Shown here: positions 9,302-17,483 of the stretch, piece after piece
Layout of the letters: each line of letters begins with the position of its first letter
Position numbering within the stretch: the stretch's first letter is position 1
Origin: Synergistaceae bacterium
GTDB taxonomy: Bacteria; Synergistota; Synergistia; Synergistales; Aminobacteriaceae
Length of the DNA: 60,004 nt
Direction of reading: 5' to 3'
NCBI GenBank assembly: GCA_022837505.1
Contig: JALHFZ010000005.1
Coordinates: 1-60,004 of the forward strand
Program-made: the position numbers and the translations under genes
Notes under the pieces: generated by a model
What the model was told of the DNA's origin: nothing
Seen by the model: only the letters and a program-made list of their open reading frames with translations
The model's database searches: none

Positions 9302-10187
9302 AGACCCAGTGCCGGACCATACCTTTCTCCCGGGAGAAATTCTTTCGAATAAGACGAATCAGCATGAAGGACTCTGCACAGGCCCTGCCCGCAGCCTCAA
9401 GGGAGTTTTTCCCTTTCGCCTCGGAACGACCTCCTATATCCTTCCCGACGATATCCTCCCAAACCTTCGGTATTTATGCAGCCTTGTCGATGACTTGGAG
9501 CTTGTACTCTTCGAATCGGACGAGTTCTCAAACATGCCCTCGCCGGAAGACGTCAGTGAAATGGCGTCCATCGGACGGGAGTTTGGTCTGACCTATACCG
9601 TACACCTTCCTCTGGACATAGCCCTGGGGAGCGCCGACGAAGAGGTACGGGTGGCCTCCGTGAACAAGTGCCGCCGGGTGATCGAGCGGATGAGCCCGGT
9701 CGGCCCCTTCGCCTGGATTTTGCACCTCCATGGTGACCGGCGGGCAGAACTGCCCAGTCAAGATATGGGAAGGTGGAACGAACAGAACCGGTGCTCCCTG
9801 GCAGAGCTGCTCTCAAACGGACCTGTGCCTTCCAAAATATGCATCGAGACCCTCGATTATGATTTTCAGCACGTCGCAGGCCTTGTGGAGGACTTCAGCC
9901 TGTCGGTCTGTCTCGATATCGGCCACCTCCTCATGAACAGTCGAGATGTGCAGGCCCACCTTGACCGGTGGATGGACAGAGCCCGGGTCTTTCATCTTCA
10001 CGGCGTTAATCCTCAGGGGACGGACCATTGCCACCTGGGCCATCTGCCCGGGGGACTTCTCGAGGACCTTGCGGCCCGCCTCTCCCTGAAAGAGGAGCGG
10101 GTACTCACCATGGAGATCTTCGGAAAGGACGATTTCGAGCGCTCGATAAACGTCATCGCGGAAAGGATGTCATCATGGCGGAAGTGA
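9285..10187 (+). CDS. cbiR: Cobamide remodelling phosphodiesterase CbiR
   Basis: The product is a TIM-barrel protein of the xylose-isomerase/AP-endonuclease-like fold. Motifs include FRLGTTSYILPDDILPNL at the start of the domain, YTVHLPLDI, ILHLHGD, CIETLDYDF, VCLDIGHLL and VFHLHGVN, which supply the expected His, Glu and Asp metal ligands. CbiR cleaves the nucleotide loop of cobamides to yield cobinamide phosphate, so foreign cobamides can be rebuilt with a preferred lower ligand. The cobU, cobT and cobS genes directly downstream fit this role. The start is unclear. A TTG at 9285 and a GTG at 9309 are in frame, and the conserved domain begins only about 40 residues in. The end overlaps cobU by 13 nt. 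Confidence 0.8.
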   Translation: MTSGIEDPVPDHTFLPGEILSNKTNQHEGLCTGPARSLKGVFPFRLGTTSYILPDDILPNLRYLCSLVDDLELVLFESDEFSNMPSPEDVSEMASIGREFGLTYTVHLPLDIALGSADEEVRVASVNKCRRVIERMSPVGPFAWILHLHGDRRAELPSQDMGRWNEQNRCSLAELLSNGPVPSKICIETLDYDFQHVAGLVEDFSLSVCLDIGHLLMNSRDVQAHLDRWMDRARVFHLHGVNPQGTDHCHLGHLPGGLLEDLAARLSLKEERVLTMEIFGKDDFERSINVIAERMSSWRK

Positions 10188-10723
10188 TCCTGATCACCGG
10201 AGGCGCCCGCAGCGGAAAAAGCAGAGAGGCCCTGCGATTGGCGGAAGAATTCCCCCGGCGCGTTTTTATCGCCACGGCCGAACCCTTCGATGACGAAATG
10301 GGGGAGCGGATTGCCCGTCATCGCTCGGAGAGGGGACCAGAGTGGAGGACTATCGAGGCACCCCTGGACCTCGCGGAAGCCCTATTAAGCGTGAGCGACC
10401 CTGAAGCCGCCGTGGTGATCGACTGCCTGACGGTCTGGCTCGGAAACCTGATGCACAAGGACGGAGAGGCGACCGAGGAGTCCCCTCCCTGTGTCGACCT
10501 GCTGCGCGCACTGACAAGAGTCGAAGCTAAACGCATCATTCTCGTTACAAATGAAATCGGCATGGGGATCGTTCCCGCCGACGCCCTCTCCCGCCGTTTC
10601 CGGGATGTGGCGGGAAGGCTGAACCAACAGGTCGCCGCCCTGGCTGACCGGGTGATACTTACCGTGTGCGGCCTGACAATGACCATCAAGCAAAGTTCGG
10701 AAAGGGGAACAGAAAATGAATGA
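10175..10723 (+). CDS. cobU: Bifunctional adenosylcobinamide kinase / guanylyltransferase CobU
   Basis: This 182-residue enzyme phosphorylates adenosylcobinamide and transfers GMP to it in lower-ligand assembly. The P-loop GGARSGKSREAL lies at the N-terminus. RIARHRSERGPEW holds the histidine that is guanylylated in the family. VIDCLTVWLGNL, VTNEIGMGIVP and the RRFRDVAGRLNQ block are also diagnostic. The ATG at 10175 has GAAAGGA upstream and lies inside the end of cbiR. The next gene starts 8 nt before its end, so translation is probably coupled through the operon. Confidence 0.9.
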   Translation: MAEVILITGGARSGKSREALRLAEEFPRRVFIATAEPFDDEMGERIARHRSERGPEWRTIEAPLDLAEALLSVSDPEAAVVIDCLTVWLGNLMHKDGEATEESPPCVDLLRALTRVEAKRIILVTNEIGMGIVPADALSRRFRDVAGRLNQQVAALADRVILTVCGLTMTIKQSSERGTENE

Positions 10724-10952
10724 AACTAAGAATGAAAACACTGATGGGAAGATCTTCCCCTGCCCAAGATGCGGCCGTGCCTTTCTTTGCCGGGGGCATG
10801 AGTATATAGAGCACTGTCAGTGCGCGACGGTAGAGCTTTCTTCGGAAGACCGGGCCTATATCGCCGATCGCTTTGAAGGTTGTCTGTGTGTCGATTGCCT
10901 CCGTGCCCTGGCCGAAGAACGACGTCTTGAAAGCGGGAAGAACTGCGAATGA
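10716..10952 (+). CDS. Small cysteine-rich CWC-family protein
   Basis: This 78-residue protein has three cysteine clusters, CPRCGRAFLC, CQCATVELS and CLCVDCLRAL, the pattern of the Cys-rich CWC family. Paired CxxC-type motifs suggest metal (probably zinc) binding. The molecular role of the family is unknown. It overlaps both cobU (8 nt) and cobT (4 nt), so it is firmly part of the cobamide operon. Its retention between two overlapping cob genes suggests a supporting role, but nothing in the sequence says which. Confidence 0.7.
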   Translation: MNETKNENTDGKIFPCPRCGRAFLCRGHEYIEHCQCATVELSSEDRAYIADRFEGCLCVDCLRALAEERRLESGKNCE

Positions 10953-12121
10953 CCTTTCACAGCGACAGCATATCTGAAATTACATTCTGTGAGGCTGAAC
11001 CTGAGAAAGATATTCAGAAATCTTCTCCCGTCTCGGACAAAAATGAGGATTTTTGTGAATCAGGGCTTATCTCCGAAACCATCTGCAGAATCGAGAAAAG
11101 TGATCCGAAGTGGCGGCAGGCGGCGAAAGATCGCATTGCTTCCCTCGCTATGCCCCCCTGGGCCCTGGGGCGGCTGCTGGATCTGGCCGTGGACCTCGCC
11201 GGAATGACCCGTTCCCTCTCGCCACAGATCAGCCGTCGGGCCGTCGTGGTGATGGCCGCTGACCATGGCGTCGTCGCCGAGGGTGTGAGCGGTTTCCCTC
11301 AGTCGGTCACAGTCCAGATGATCTGCACCTTCGTGGACGGGCGGGCGGGGGTGAACGTCCTTGCGGAACAGGCCGGAGCCAGAGTTGTGGTGGTGGACGT
11401 GGGCGTGGCGGGGGATCTTACGGACCTTGCGGCCCGCTCGGCGATTCTCTCCCGCCGGATTGCTCCCGGCACGGCGAATATGGCACGAGGACCGGCCATG
11501 AGCAGGGAACAGGCGATCCGTTCTGTAGAAACCGGCATCGAAGTTGCTGCCGATCTGGCCGGCTCAACTGACCTCTTTGCGACGGGTGAGATGGGGATCG
11601 GCAACACCACGGCGAGCAGCGCCATAGTCTCTGTACTCTGCGGTGTTCACCCTGATCTCGTGACAGGATGCGGAACGACGATTGACGAAAAAGCCCGTCG
11701 GCGGAAGGCTCTCGTGGTGGAAGGGGCCATCGCTTCCAACAGGCCGAACCCGCAAGACCCCATGGATCTGCTTGCCAAGGTGGGAGGGTTTGAGATCGGC
11801 GCCATCGCCGGGCTGATCATCGGCGCTGCCGCCCGGCGGAAGCCGGTTCTCGTGGACGGTTTTATCTCAACGGCCGCAGCCCTGCTGGCTATAGGTCTTT
11901 GTCCTGATGCAGCCGACTACATCATCGCCTCTCACCGAAGCGCCGAGCCGGGGCACGACGCCGCCCTCGGGAAGCTAGGGAAAAAACCCCTTCTGGACCT
12001 TGAACTTCGCCTCGGGGAGGGGACGGGGGCAGTTCTGGGGATGCATCTCGTTGACGCAGCGGTGGGTATACTGACCCGCATGGCGACCCTTGATGATGCG
12101 GGGGTGGGGAAAAGAGAATGA
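10949..12121 (+). CDS. cobT: Nicotinate-nucleotide:dimethylbenzimidazole phosphoribosyltransferase CobT
   Basis: CobT activates the lower-ligand base to its alpha-ribotide. Seen are VVVMAADHGVVAEGVS, the substrate region GEMGIGNTTASSA, and LRLGEGTGAVLGM with the catalytic glutamate at about E357. The 390-residue length exceeds the usual 340-350. The first 40 or so residues are a polar, poorly conserved extension with several Glu and Ser, and a later start cannot be excluded. The start overlaps the CWC gene and the stop overlaps cobS (ATGA). Confidence 0.92.
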   Translation: MTFHSDSISEITFCEAEPEKDIQKSSPVSDKNEDFCESGLISETICRIEKSDPKWRQAAKDRIASLAMPPWALGRLLDLAVDLAGMTRSLSPQISRRAVVVMAADHGVVAEGVSGFPQSVTVQMICTFVDGRAGVNVLAEQAGARVVVVDVGVAGDLTDLAARSAILSRRIAPGTANMARGPAMSREQAIRSVETGIEVAADLAGSTDLFATGEMGIGNTTASSAIVSVLCGVHPDLVTGCGTTIDEKARRRKALVVEGAIASNRPNPQDPMDLLAKVGGFEIGAIAGLIIGAAARRKPVLVDGFISTAAALLAIGLCPDAADYIIASHRSAEPGHDAALGKLGKKPLLDLELRLGEGTGAVLGMHLVDAAVGILTRMATLDDAGVGKRE

Positions 12122-12852
12122 GAGCTCTCCTGGCAGCCTTTCAGTTTCTGACCGTTCTTCCAGTAAAAATTCAACTTTCCGGGAGGGATTTTGAGGAGGC
12201 GCCGAAATGGTTTCCCCTGGTGGGGCTGACGGTGGGCGCCTTGGCTGCCCTGGGAGACGGAGTCCTCGCCTTTCTGGAATTCCCAGTGGGTCTGCGAAGC
12301 CTTCTTACAATCGCCTTTCTCGCGACTTTGAGCGGCGGACTCCATCTCGACGGCCTGGCCGACAGCGCCGACGGCTTTCTCAGCGCCCGTCCGAGGGAAA
12401 GAGTTCTTGAGATCATGCGGGACAGCCGGATAGGCACCATGGGAGTGTTGGCCCTGGCCTTCGTGCTTGCCGTCAAGGTCACCGCTCTGGCCGAACTGTC
12501 AGATTCTCTCCGCTGGAAGGGACTGCTCTTCGCCCCCCTCGCGGGAAGAAGTGTGCAGCTTATAATCATGGCCCTTATACCCTATGCCAGACCGGAGGGG
12601 GGGCTGGCATCCCTCTTTCTCCGGGGCAAAACAACATGGCCTGCCATCTGGGCAGGGGTGTGGGTCCTGCTTGCAGGAGTGGTTCTTTTCGGTTTTTGGC
12701 GAGGAACTATCTATGCAGCATTTCTTTTTGCAGCCGCAGGATTACTTTCCTTCTGGTCTTATAAGCGCATCGGCGGCTTCACCGGGGACACCCTGGGCGC
12801 GGCGAGCGAGATCGAAGAAGCCCTTGTGTTTATTGCCCTCATTTTTACGTAA
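12118..12852 (+). CDS. cobS: Adenosylcobinamide-GDP ribazoletransferase CobS
   Basis: This 244-residue membrane enzyme joins adenosylcobinamide-GDP to the alpha-ribazole (phosphate), the last step of nucleotide-loop assembly. It begins AFQFLTVLPV and contains the metal-binding GGLHLDGLADSADGF and RDSRIGTMGVLAL, followed by several transmembrane helices and GGFTGDTLGAASEI. The start overlaps the cobT stop by 4 nt. It is the last gene of the operon, and a strong terminator follows. Confidence 0.92.
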   Translation: MRALLAAFQFLTVLPVKIQLSGRDFEEAPKWFPLVGLTVGALAALGDGVLAFLEFPVGLRSLLTIAFLATLSGGLHLDGLADSADGFLSARPRERVLEIMRDSRIGTMGVLALAFVLAVKVTALAELSDSLRWKGLLFAPLAGRSVQLIIMALIPYARPEGGLASLFLRGKTTWPAIWAGVWVLLAGVVLFGFWRGTIYAAFLFAAAGLLSFWSYKRIGGFTGDTLGAASEIEEALVFIALIFT

Positions 12853-12918
12853 TGAAGGACCTTTATAATCTTGATTTTGAATAATGCCAGGGCATACGCA
12901 GCCTGAATGTAAAGCCAA

Positions 12919-12957
12919 AAGCCTCTGCATGTTCCTGCAGAGGCTTGAAAAGTTTTT
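12919..12957 (+). terminator. Rho-independent terminator between cobS and the TAXI permease
   Basis: AAGCCTCTGCA (12919-12929) and TGCAGAGGCTT (12936-12946) form a perfect 11-bp stem with a 6-nt loop, then GAAAAGTTTTT. It lies between two convergent genes. The plus-strand tail is good, so it ends the cobamide operon. Confidence 0.8.
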
Positions 12958-13009
12958 CCCGGTAAAGGTTTTTGCAGAGAGTTGAAAATTTCGAAGGCCC
13001 TTCCCCTCG

Positions 13010-14908
13010 TCAGACCTTCCCGGTTCCCCCCCCGGTCTTCCCTTTATTTCTTCCCGAAATAAGGAACAGCCCCAGGGTGGCCGCCGCGGCAGCCAGAGAG
13101 ACGGTTCGGTTATTGTAGAGGGCCAGAAGGCCGAGCATTCCGAAGGCAAGGCGGTAGAAGGATGAGAGTCTCCCCTTCGCGTACCCAGCCATGGCAAATC
13201 CGAGGGCGGTCAGGGCTGTGGTTCCGCTGATGATGGAGGTGAGGTTGCCGAGGAGTGAGCTTTTGAGCAGAAGGCCCGGGTCATAGCAGAAGGCGAAGGG
13301 GACGATGAAGGCCAGGATGCCGAGCCTGCAGGCGGCGAATCCCGTCCGGTTGGGGTTGGCCCCCGCGATGGAGGCGGCGGCATAAGCTGCAAGGGCTACC
13401 GGCGGGGTAATGTTCGAGATGATGGCGTAGTAGAAGACGAAGAGGTGGGCCGCCAGGGGCATGATGCCGATTTTCGCCAGGGCGGGGACGCCGAGGGCCG
13501 CTCCGAGGATGTAGGCGCTCGTGGTGGGTAGGCCCATCCCGAGGATCAGTGAGACGATGGCGATGAGAATGAGGGCTATGAAGGGAATTCCCCTCGAGAG
13601 GGTGATCACCGCGCCGACGAATTTGAACCCGATTCCCGAGAGAGCGACGGAGCCTATGACCAGTCCTGCGGAGGCGCAGGCCGTGGCGATGAGGGGTATG
13701 TTTTCCGAACCGTCGTGGATGGCCTGCAATATCTCCCGGGGACCCATCCTGTTGGCTGGGTTGATGAGGGAGACCGCCCAGGCGAGGGTAATGCCGGCGA
13801 TTGCGCCGTACATGGGGGTATAGCCAGCGAGCAGCATGTAGACCAGGAGGACGATGGGAGACATCATATAGAGTTTCTTCATGACCGATCGGATGGAGGG
13901 AAGCTCATCGGCGGGAAGCCCCTGAAGGCCGTCTCTCAGAGCGGTGAGATGGACCATCAGGAGGACTGTTCCATAGTACATCAGAGCGGGAAGGATGGCC
14001 GCGATCATGATCGTGTTGAACTGAACGCCGAGAAGGGCCGCCATGACGAAAGCCCCGGCTCCCATGACAGGGGGCATGATCTGTCCGCCCGTACTGGCTA
14101 CGGCTTCAACGGCCCCGGCAAAGAAGGGTTTGTAGCCGATGCGCTTCATGAGTGGTATGGTGAAGGACCCAGTACCGTAGACGTTCGCCACAGCCGATCC
14201 CGAAATCGAACCGAAGAGGGCGGAGCTGAGGACGGCGATCTTGGCCGGTCCGCCGGGAGCCTTTCCCGTGAAGGCCTGGGCGAACTCCATGAAATACTCC
14301 CCCACGCCGCTTTTTTCAAGAAAGCCTCCGAAGATGAGAAAGATCATGACGAAGGTCGCCGAGACCCCGAGGGATGAGGAAAAGATCCCCTCGTCAGTAA
14401 GGTACATCCCCTCGATGAGGCGGGAGAATTCCGTAGGAACTCCTCTGAGCATGTCAGGGAAAAAAGGAGCGTCGGCAAAGTAGGTGTAGGCCGTAAAGGC
14501 AACCGCCACGATGACGATGGGTAGCCCCACGATGCGCCTCGTCGCCTCGAGAAGAAGCACTATCAGCATTGTTCCGAGGACGAGCTGGAGGGTGGTGAGG
14601 TCGTCCACTCCCTGCATGCGCATCATGATCTCGTCGTAGCTCAGAATGATGTACAGACCCGGAAGGGTGGATAAAAGGGCAAAAAGCCAGTCGTACCATG
14701 GAACAGAGGTCTCAAAGGGGTCGCCTTTTTTATGGGGTTTGAAGGAATAGAGAATAAAACACATGGGAAGAACCCAGGTGAGATGAATGGCCCTCTGAAG
14801 GTATGCCTCAAAAGACCCGAAGACAGCCGTATATAAATGAAAAAGCCCCATGGCCAGAACATAGAGATAAAAACCTTTTTTAACGATGCCTTCCAATCTT
14901 CTCATCAA
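13010..14908 (-). CDS. TRAP transporter fused permease (DctQM-type fusion, TAXI system)
   Basis: This 632-residue, very hydrophobic protein is a fused small and large TRAP permease. The N-terminal few helices resemble the small subunit. The rest holds large-subunit motifs such as FGSISGSAVANVYGTGSFTIPLMKR (shortened here to its core, SISGSAVANVYG) and GMGLPTTSAYILGAALGVP. Such fusions pair with TAXI-type binding proteins, and one lies directly upstream. A solute cannot be assigned with certainty; characterised TAXI systems carry dicarboxylates or glutamate. The start is an ATG followed by RRLEGIVKKG. The C-terminal end is glycine- and lysine-rich and probably cytoplasmic. Confidence 0.9.
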   Translation of the reverse strand: MMRRLEGIVKKGFYLYVLAMGLFHLYTAVFGSFEAYLQRAIHLTWVLPMCFILYSFKPHKKGDPFETSVPWYDWLFALLSTLPGLYIILSYDEIMMRMQGVDDLTTLQLVLGTMLIVLLLEATRRIVGLPIVIVAVAFTAYTYFADAPFFPDMLRGVPTEFSRLIEGMYLTDEGIFSSSLGVSATFVMIFLIFGGFLEKSGVGEYFMEFAQAFTGKAPGGPAKIAVLSSALFGSISGSAVANVYGTGSFTIPLMKRIGYKPFFAGAVEAVASTGGQIMPPVMGAGAFVMAALLGVQFNTIMIAAILPALMYYGTVLLMVHLTALRDGLQGLPADELPSIRSVMKKLYMMSPIVLLVYMLLAGYTPMYGAIAGITLAWAVSLINPANRMGPREILQAIHDGSENIPLIATACASAGLVIGSVALSGIGFKFVGAVITLSRGIPFIALILIAIVSLILGMGLPTTSAYILGAALGVPALAKIGIMPLAAHLFVFYYAIISNITPPVALAAYAAASIAGANPNRTGFAACRLGILAFIVPFAFCYDPGLLLKSSLLGNLTSIISGTTALTALGFAMAGYAKGRLSSFYRLAFGMLGLLALYNNRTVSLAAAAATLGLFLISGRNKGKTGGGTGKV

Positions 14909-14963
14909 AACGGCTCCCTTCCGCGGATGCAGCTTTTTTTAACGGAGCGGTGTCCCGCTCTTT

Positions 14964-15000
14964 TTCAAAAAACGAAGGCGGGCAGGTGCGGCCCGCCTTT
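14964..15000 (-). terminator. Terminator/attenuator between TAXI binding protein and permease
   Basis: On the minus strand a GC-rich stem (arms 14975-14983 and 14991-15000) is followed by CGTTTTTTG. Placed between the binding-protein gene and the permease gene, it would let the binding protein be made in excess, as is common in these operons. Confidence 0.65.
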
Positions 15001-15021
15001 CCTAAACCTCTTCTGTAGGGG

Positions 15022-16023
15022 CTATTTCTTTGCCGCCGCTTCTTTCCAGTACCGTACCGCGCCGGGGTGGGTCTTGATGGGCGCTGCGGGGACGGCCATT
15101 CCGGGGTTGAGTTCCTTGATGTCCACAACCGCCTTGGAAAGGTCTTCCTGGTTTTCGTACATCACTTTGCAGAGGTCGTAGACGAGCTGCTCGTCGAGGT
15201 CGTTCTGTACCACGATGCAGGTATAGTCGCCGACGACTTTGACAGTGGGGGTTTTTTCCGTCACGGTCTTGTAGATTCCGGGGTCGACGGTGAAGGTGAC
15301 CGTGCCGTAGGCCTCGCCAATCTTGTCGAGGGTGGACTGCTCCATCCCCAGGAGGACGATGTCCGTCTGGCTTTCTATCTGCATGACGATGGAGGCGATC
15401 TTGCCCACGGAGAAGGCGAAGACGTCGAGATGGTTGTCCGCCAGGAGGTCCGCTCCGCCGGAATAGGAAGCGTATTCCACCGATCCGCCCCACTCCTTCA
15501 GGGTGTTGCGATAGTCGGGGATGCCGAAGCCGGCCTTGAAGGTGCCGTTGACGATGAACTCAGACCCCGTTCCGGTCTTCAGCGTGGCGAACCGGGTGGG
15601 GATCTTTTTGGCGATAAGGTCGTCCAGGGATTTGATGTCGTTCTTCTCGACGAAATCCTTGCGGGCGATGAAGTAGGTGTACTGGGTGTAGAGGTTTGCC
15701 ATGATGACGGCGTTGTTCGCCGGCTCTTTGAAGGGGGCGTCGCTTGCCTTCTGGGCAACCGCCACCATGGAGGTGTTGGAGAACCCGAGTTCCCCCTTGC
15801 CCTTGTCCGCATTGATGATGTTCGCCACGGCACCGCCGGTGATGCTTGTCGTGGGGATGAGCTTTGCTGTCCAGAGGTCGGCCAGGGCTCCGCCAAGGGC
15901 GAACCAGTTGCCCCCCGGAGGGCCTGCCATGAAGCGAAGCTGATCGGGGCGGGCGGCGAAGGCCGAACCGCTCAGGGTAAGAACGAGCACAAGTGCTGCA
16001 GCGAGAAGTACACGCTTTTTCAT
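15022..16023 (-). CDS. TAXI-family TRAP transporter solute-binding protein
   Basis: This 333-residue exported protein starts with a clear signal peptide (MKKRVLLAAALVLVLTLSGS, then AFA as the likely cleavage site). The TAXI motif LRFMAGPPGGNWFALGGAL follows at once. Further family blocks are FGIPDYRNTLKEWGG and DVFAFSVGK. It binds the substrate in the periplasm and delivers it to the fused permease downstream. The ribosome site CAGGAG lies a few bases before the ATG. A near-consensus promoter is upstream. Confidence 0.92.
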   Translation of the reverse strand: MKKRVLLAAALVLVLTLSGSAFAARPDQLRFMAGPPGGNWFALGGALADLWTAKLIPTTSITGGAVANIINADKGKGELGFSNTSMVAVAQKASDAPFKEPANNAVIMANLYTQYTYFIARKDFVEKNDIKSLDDLIAKKIPTRFATLKTGTGSEFIVNGTFKAGFGIPDYRNTLKEWGGSVEYASYSGGADLLADNHLDVFAFSVGKIASIVMQIESQTDIVLLGMEQSTLDKIGEAYGTVTFTVDPGIYKTVTEKTPTVKVVGDYTCIVVQNDLDEQLVYDLCKVMYENQEDLSKAVVDIKELNPGMAVPAAPIKTHPGAVRYWKEAAAKK

Positions 16024-16074
16024 TTCTTCACACTCCTGTTGTGGGATTTTGTTTTTGCAGAGTTCTGCCTAATG

Positions 16075-16103
16075 ATGATAAGGGCTGGAGAAAAAAGTGT
16101 CAA
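16075..16103 (-). promoter_or_regulatory. Sigma-70 promoter of the TAXI operon
   Basis: On the minus strand TTGACA (16103-16098) and TATCAT (16080-16075) are separated by exactly 17 nt. They stand about 50 nt before the binding-protein ATG. Confidence 0.75.
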
Positions 16104-16320
16104 CAAATATACAGAAATGGCGGCAAAAAACCCTGAGGACACCGAAAACAGGAGAAAAGTTCCTCCTCCTGATTACTCCTCCGAATAATCATACTTCTTT
16201 CAGAAGGGGGCACGGGGAATATATCCACAAAAAACGTTGATTTCTCATTGTTTATGTCACCGAAAGAATGGCGACCGCTTTACATTAAAACCCCCTCGAA
16301 GTAGTATGAGGAAAGGAAAA

Positions 16321-16423
16321 AGCTGCCCTTTGATTGACTACGCAGGGGGCATTCAGGGGCGTTTCGAAGGGGTGCTGATCCCCTCGGCCGAGGCGAAAGA
16401 ACTTCAGCCCTCAGACGGGCAGT
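16321..16423 (+). promoter_or_regulatory. Possible structured leader before lplA-gcv operon
   Basis: The 16104-16456 gap holds no gene. Within it AGCTGCCC (16321-16328) can pair with GGGCAGT (16417-16423) to close about 100 nt. That region contains further helices, for example a GGGG/CCCC hairpin around 16370-16384 and CGGCCGAGGCG. The 3' part (GCCGAGGCGAAA then CCCTCAGACGG) loosely recalls the 3' half of glycine aptamers, but the conserved 5' GGAGAG is not seen. A glycine riboswitch would make sense for this operon, but the match is weak. Confidence 0.28.
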
Positions 16424-16456
16424 CGCCGGGAAAAACGGGAAAAGGAGGTGATTCCC

Positions 16457-17464
16457 ATGGGTGCAGTCGAAACATTCATCGCCGGATCTCCCTATGTATC
16501 CCCCTGGATCAACCTTGCCTTCGAGGAAAACATGCTTCCCCTTGCCTCGGACAGGGGCATCATTTTATATCTCTGGCGCAATCAGCACACAGTGGTCATA
16601 GGCAGAAACCAGAACGCCTGGAAGGAATGCCGCACCGCCCTTCTCGAGGAAGAGGGCGGGTCCCTTGCCCGGAGACTCTCGGGAGGGGGAGCCGTCTACC
16701 ATGATCTTGGCAATCTCAATTTCACCTTTCTTACCTCCCCCAGACACTACGACGTCTCCCGGCAGACGGAAGTGCTGATCCGGGCCCTGCAATTTCTCGG
16801 AATCTCCGCCGTCCGCACGGGTAGAAACGATATCTCCGTCCATGACCGCAAGGTCTCGGGCAATGCCTACTATTCTGGAAAGGCCGGAAGGTTCCACCAT
16901 GGCTCGATCCTCATTAATGGTAATATTGACCGGATGAGCCGCTATCTTCAGCCCTCCGAGGCGAAACTGAGAGGGAAGGGGATTGACTCGGTCCGGTCGA
17001 GGGTGGCCAACCTCAGGGAGTTTCAAAATTCTATTACAGTGGATGGGGTTAAAAACGCCATCGCCGCGGCCTTTCTCGACGAGTACGGAGGCAGGGGAGA
17101 GCCCATCGATCTGTGCGATATGCTTGATGACGGGGGGTTTCAGTTCCTGCTGAACAAGTACAGCAGCCGAGACTGGATCTACGGCCGCTCCCCCTGTTTT
17201 GACCTCACGGTGGAACGCCGGTTTGAATGGGGGAGTATGGAACTCGGGTTTTCCATTCTGGAGGGGCGGATAGCCGGCTGCCAGGTCTATTCCGACGGCA
17301 TGAGGGGAGAAATCATTGCCGAACTCGGCGGGTACCTAGAGGGAATTCCCCTTGACGGAAGCGCCCTGGGAGAGGCCCTCCGAAAACCCTTTGGAGAAGA
17401 GATTCCCCGGGAAGTGGAGGACACGGCTTCGTGGATAGAAAAAGAATGGAGCCGTCTGGTGTAA
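16457..17464 (+). CDS. lplA: Lipoate-protein ligase A
   Basis: This 335-residue enzyme attaches lipoate to acceptor proteins, here most obviously GcvH encoded two genes downstream. Motifs are NLAFEENML, the adenylate-binding VVIGRNQNAWKEC, RRLSGGGAVYHDLGNLNFTF and the lysine loop HDRKVSGNAYY. A C-terminal accessory domain (SSRDWIYGRSPCFDL onward) is present. The ATG at 16457 is preferred because AAAGGAGGTGATTCCC precedes it perfectly. An upstream in-frame GTG at 16448 lies inside that ribosome site. gcvT follows 19 nt later. Confidence 0.93.
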   Translation: MGAVETFIAGSPYVSPWINLAFEENMLPLASDRGIILYLWRNQHTVVIGRNQNAWKECRTALLEEEGGSLARRLSGGGAVYHDLGNLNFTFLTSPRHYDVSRQTEVLIRALQFLGISAVRTGRNDISVHDRKVSGNAYYSGKAGRFHHGSILINGNIDRMSRYLQPSEAKLRGKGIDSVRSRVANLREFQNSITVDGVKNAIAAAFLDEYGGRGEPIDLCDMLDDGGFQFLLNKYSSRDWIYGRSPCFDLTVERRFEWGSMELGFSILEGRIAGCQVYSDGMRGEIIAELGGYLEGIPLDGSALGEALRKPFGEEIPREVEDTASWIEKEWSRLV

Positions 17465-17483
17465 AGGAAAGGAAGGTGGCGCA

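Noticed and set aside
8503..9320. Cobalamin riboswitch before the cobamide operon
   Set aside because: I looked for a B12-box-like GCCACTG and the long leader such an element needs. The genes are packed with no space for one.
16237..16704. Open frame upstream of and overlapping lplA
   Set aside because: It overlaps the lplA start out of frame and has no recognisable domain. The region is better explained as leader.
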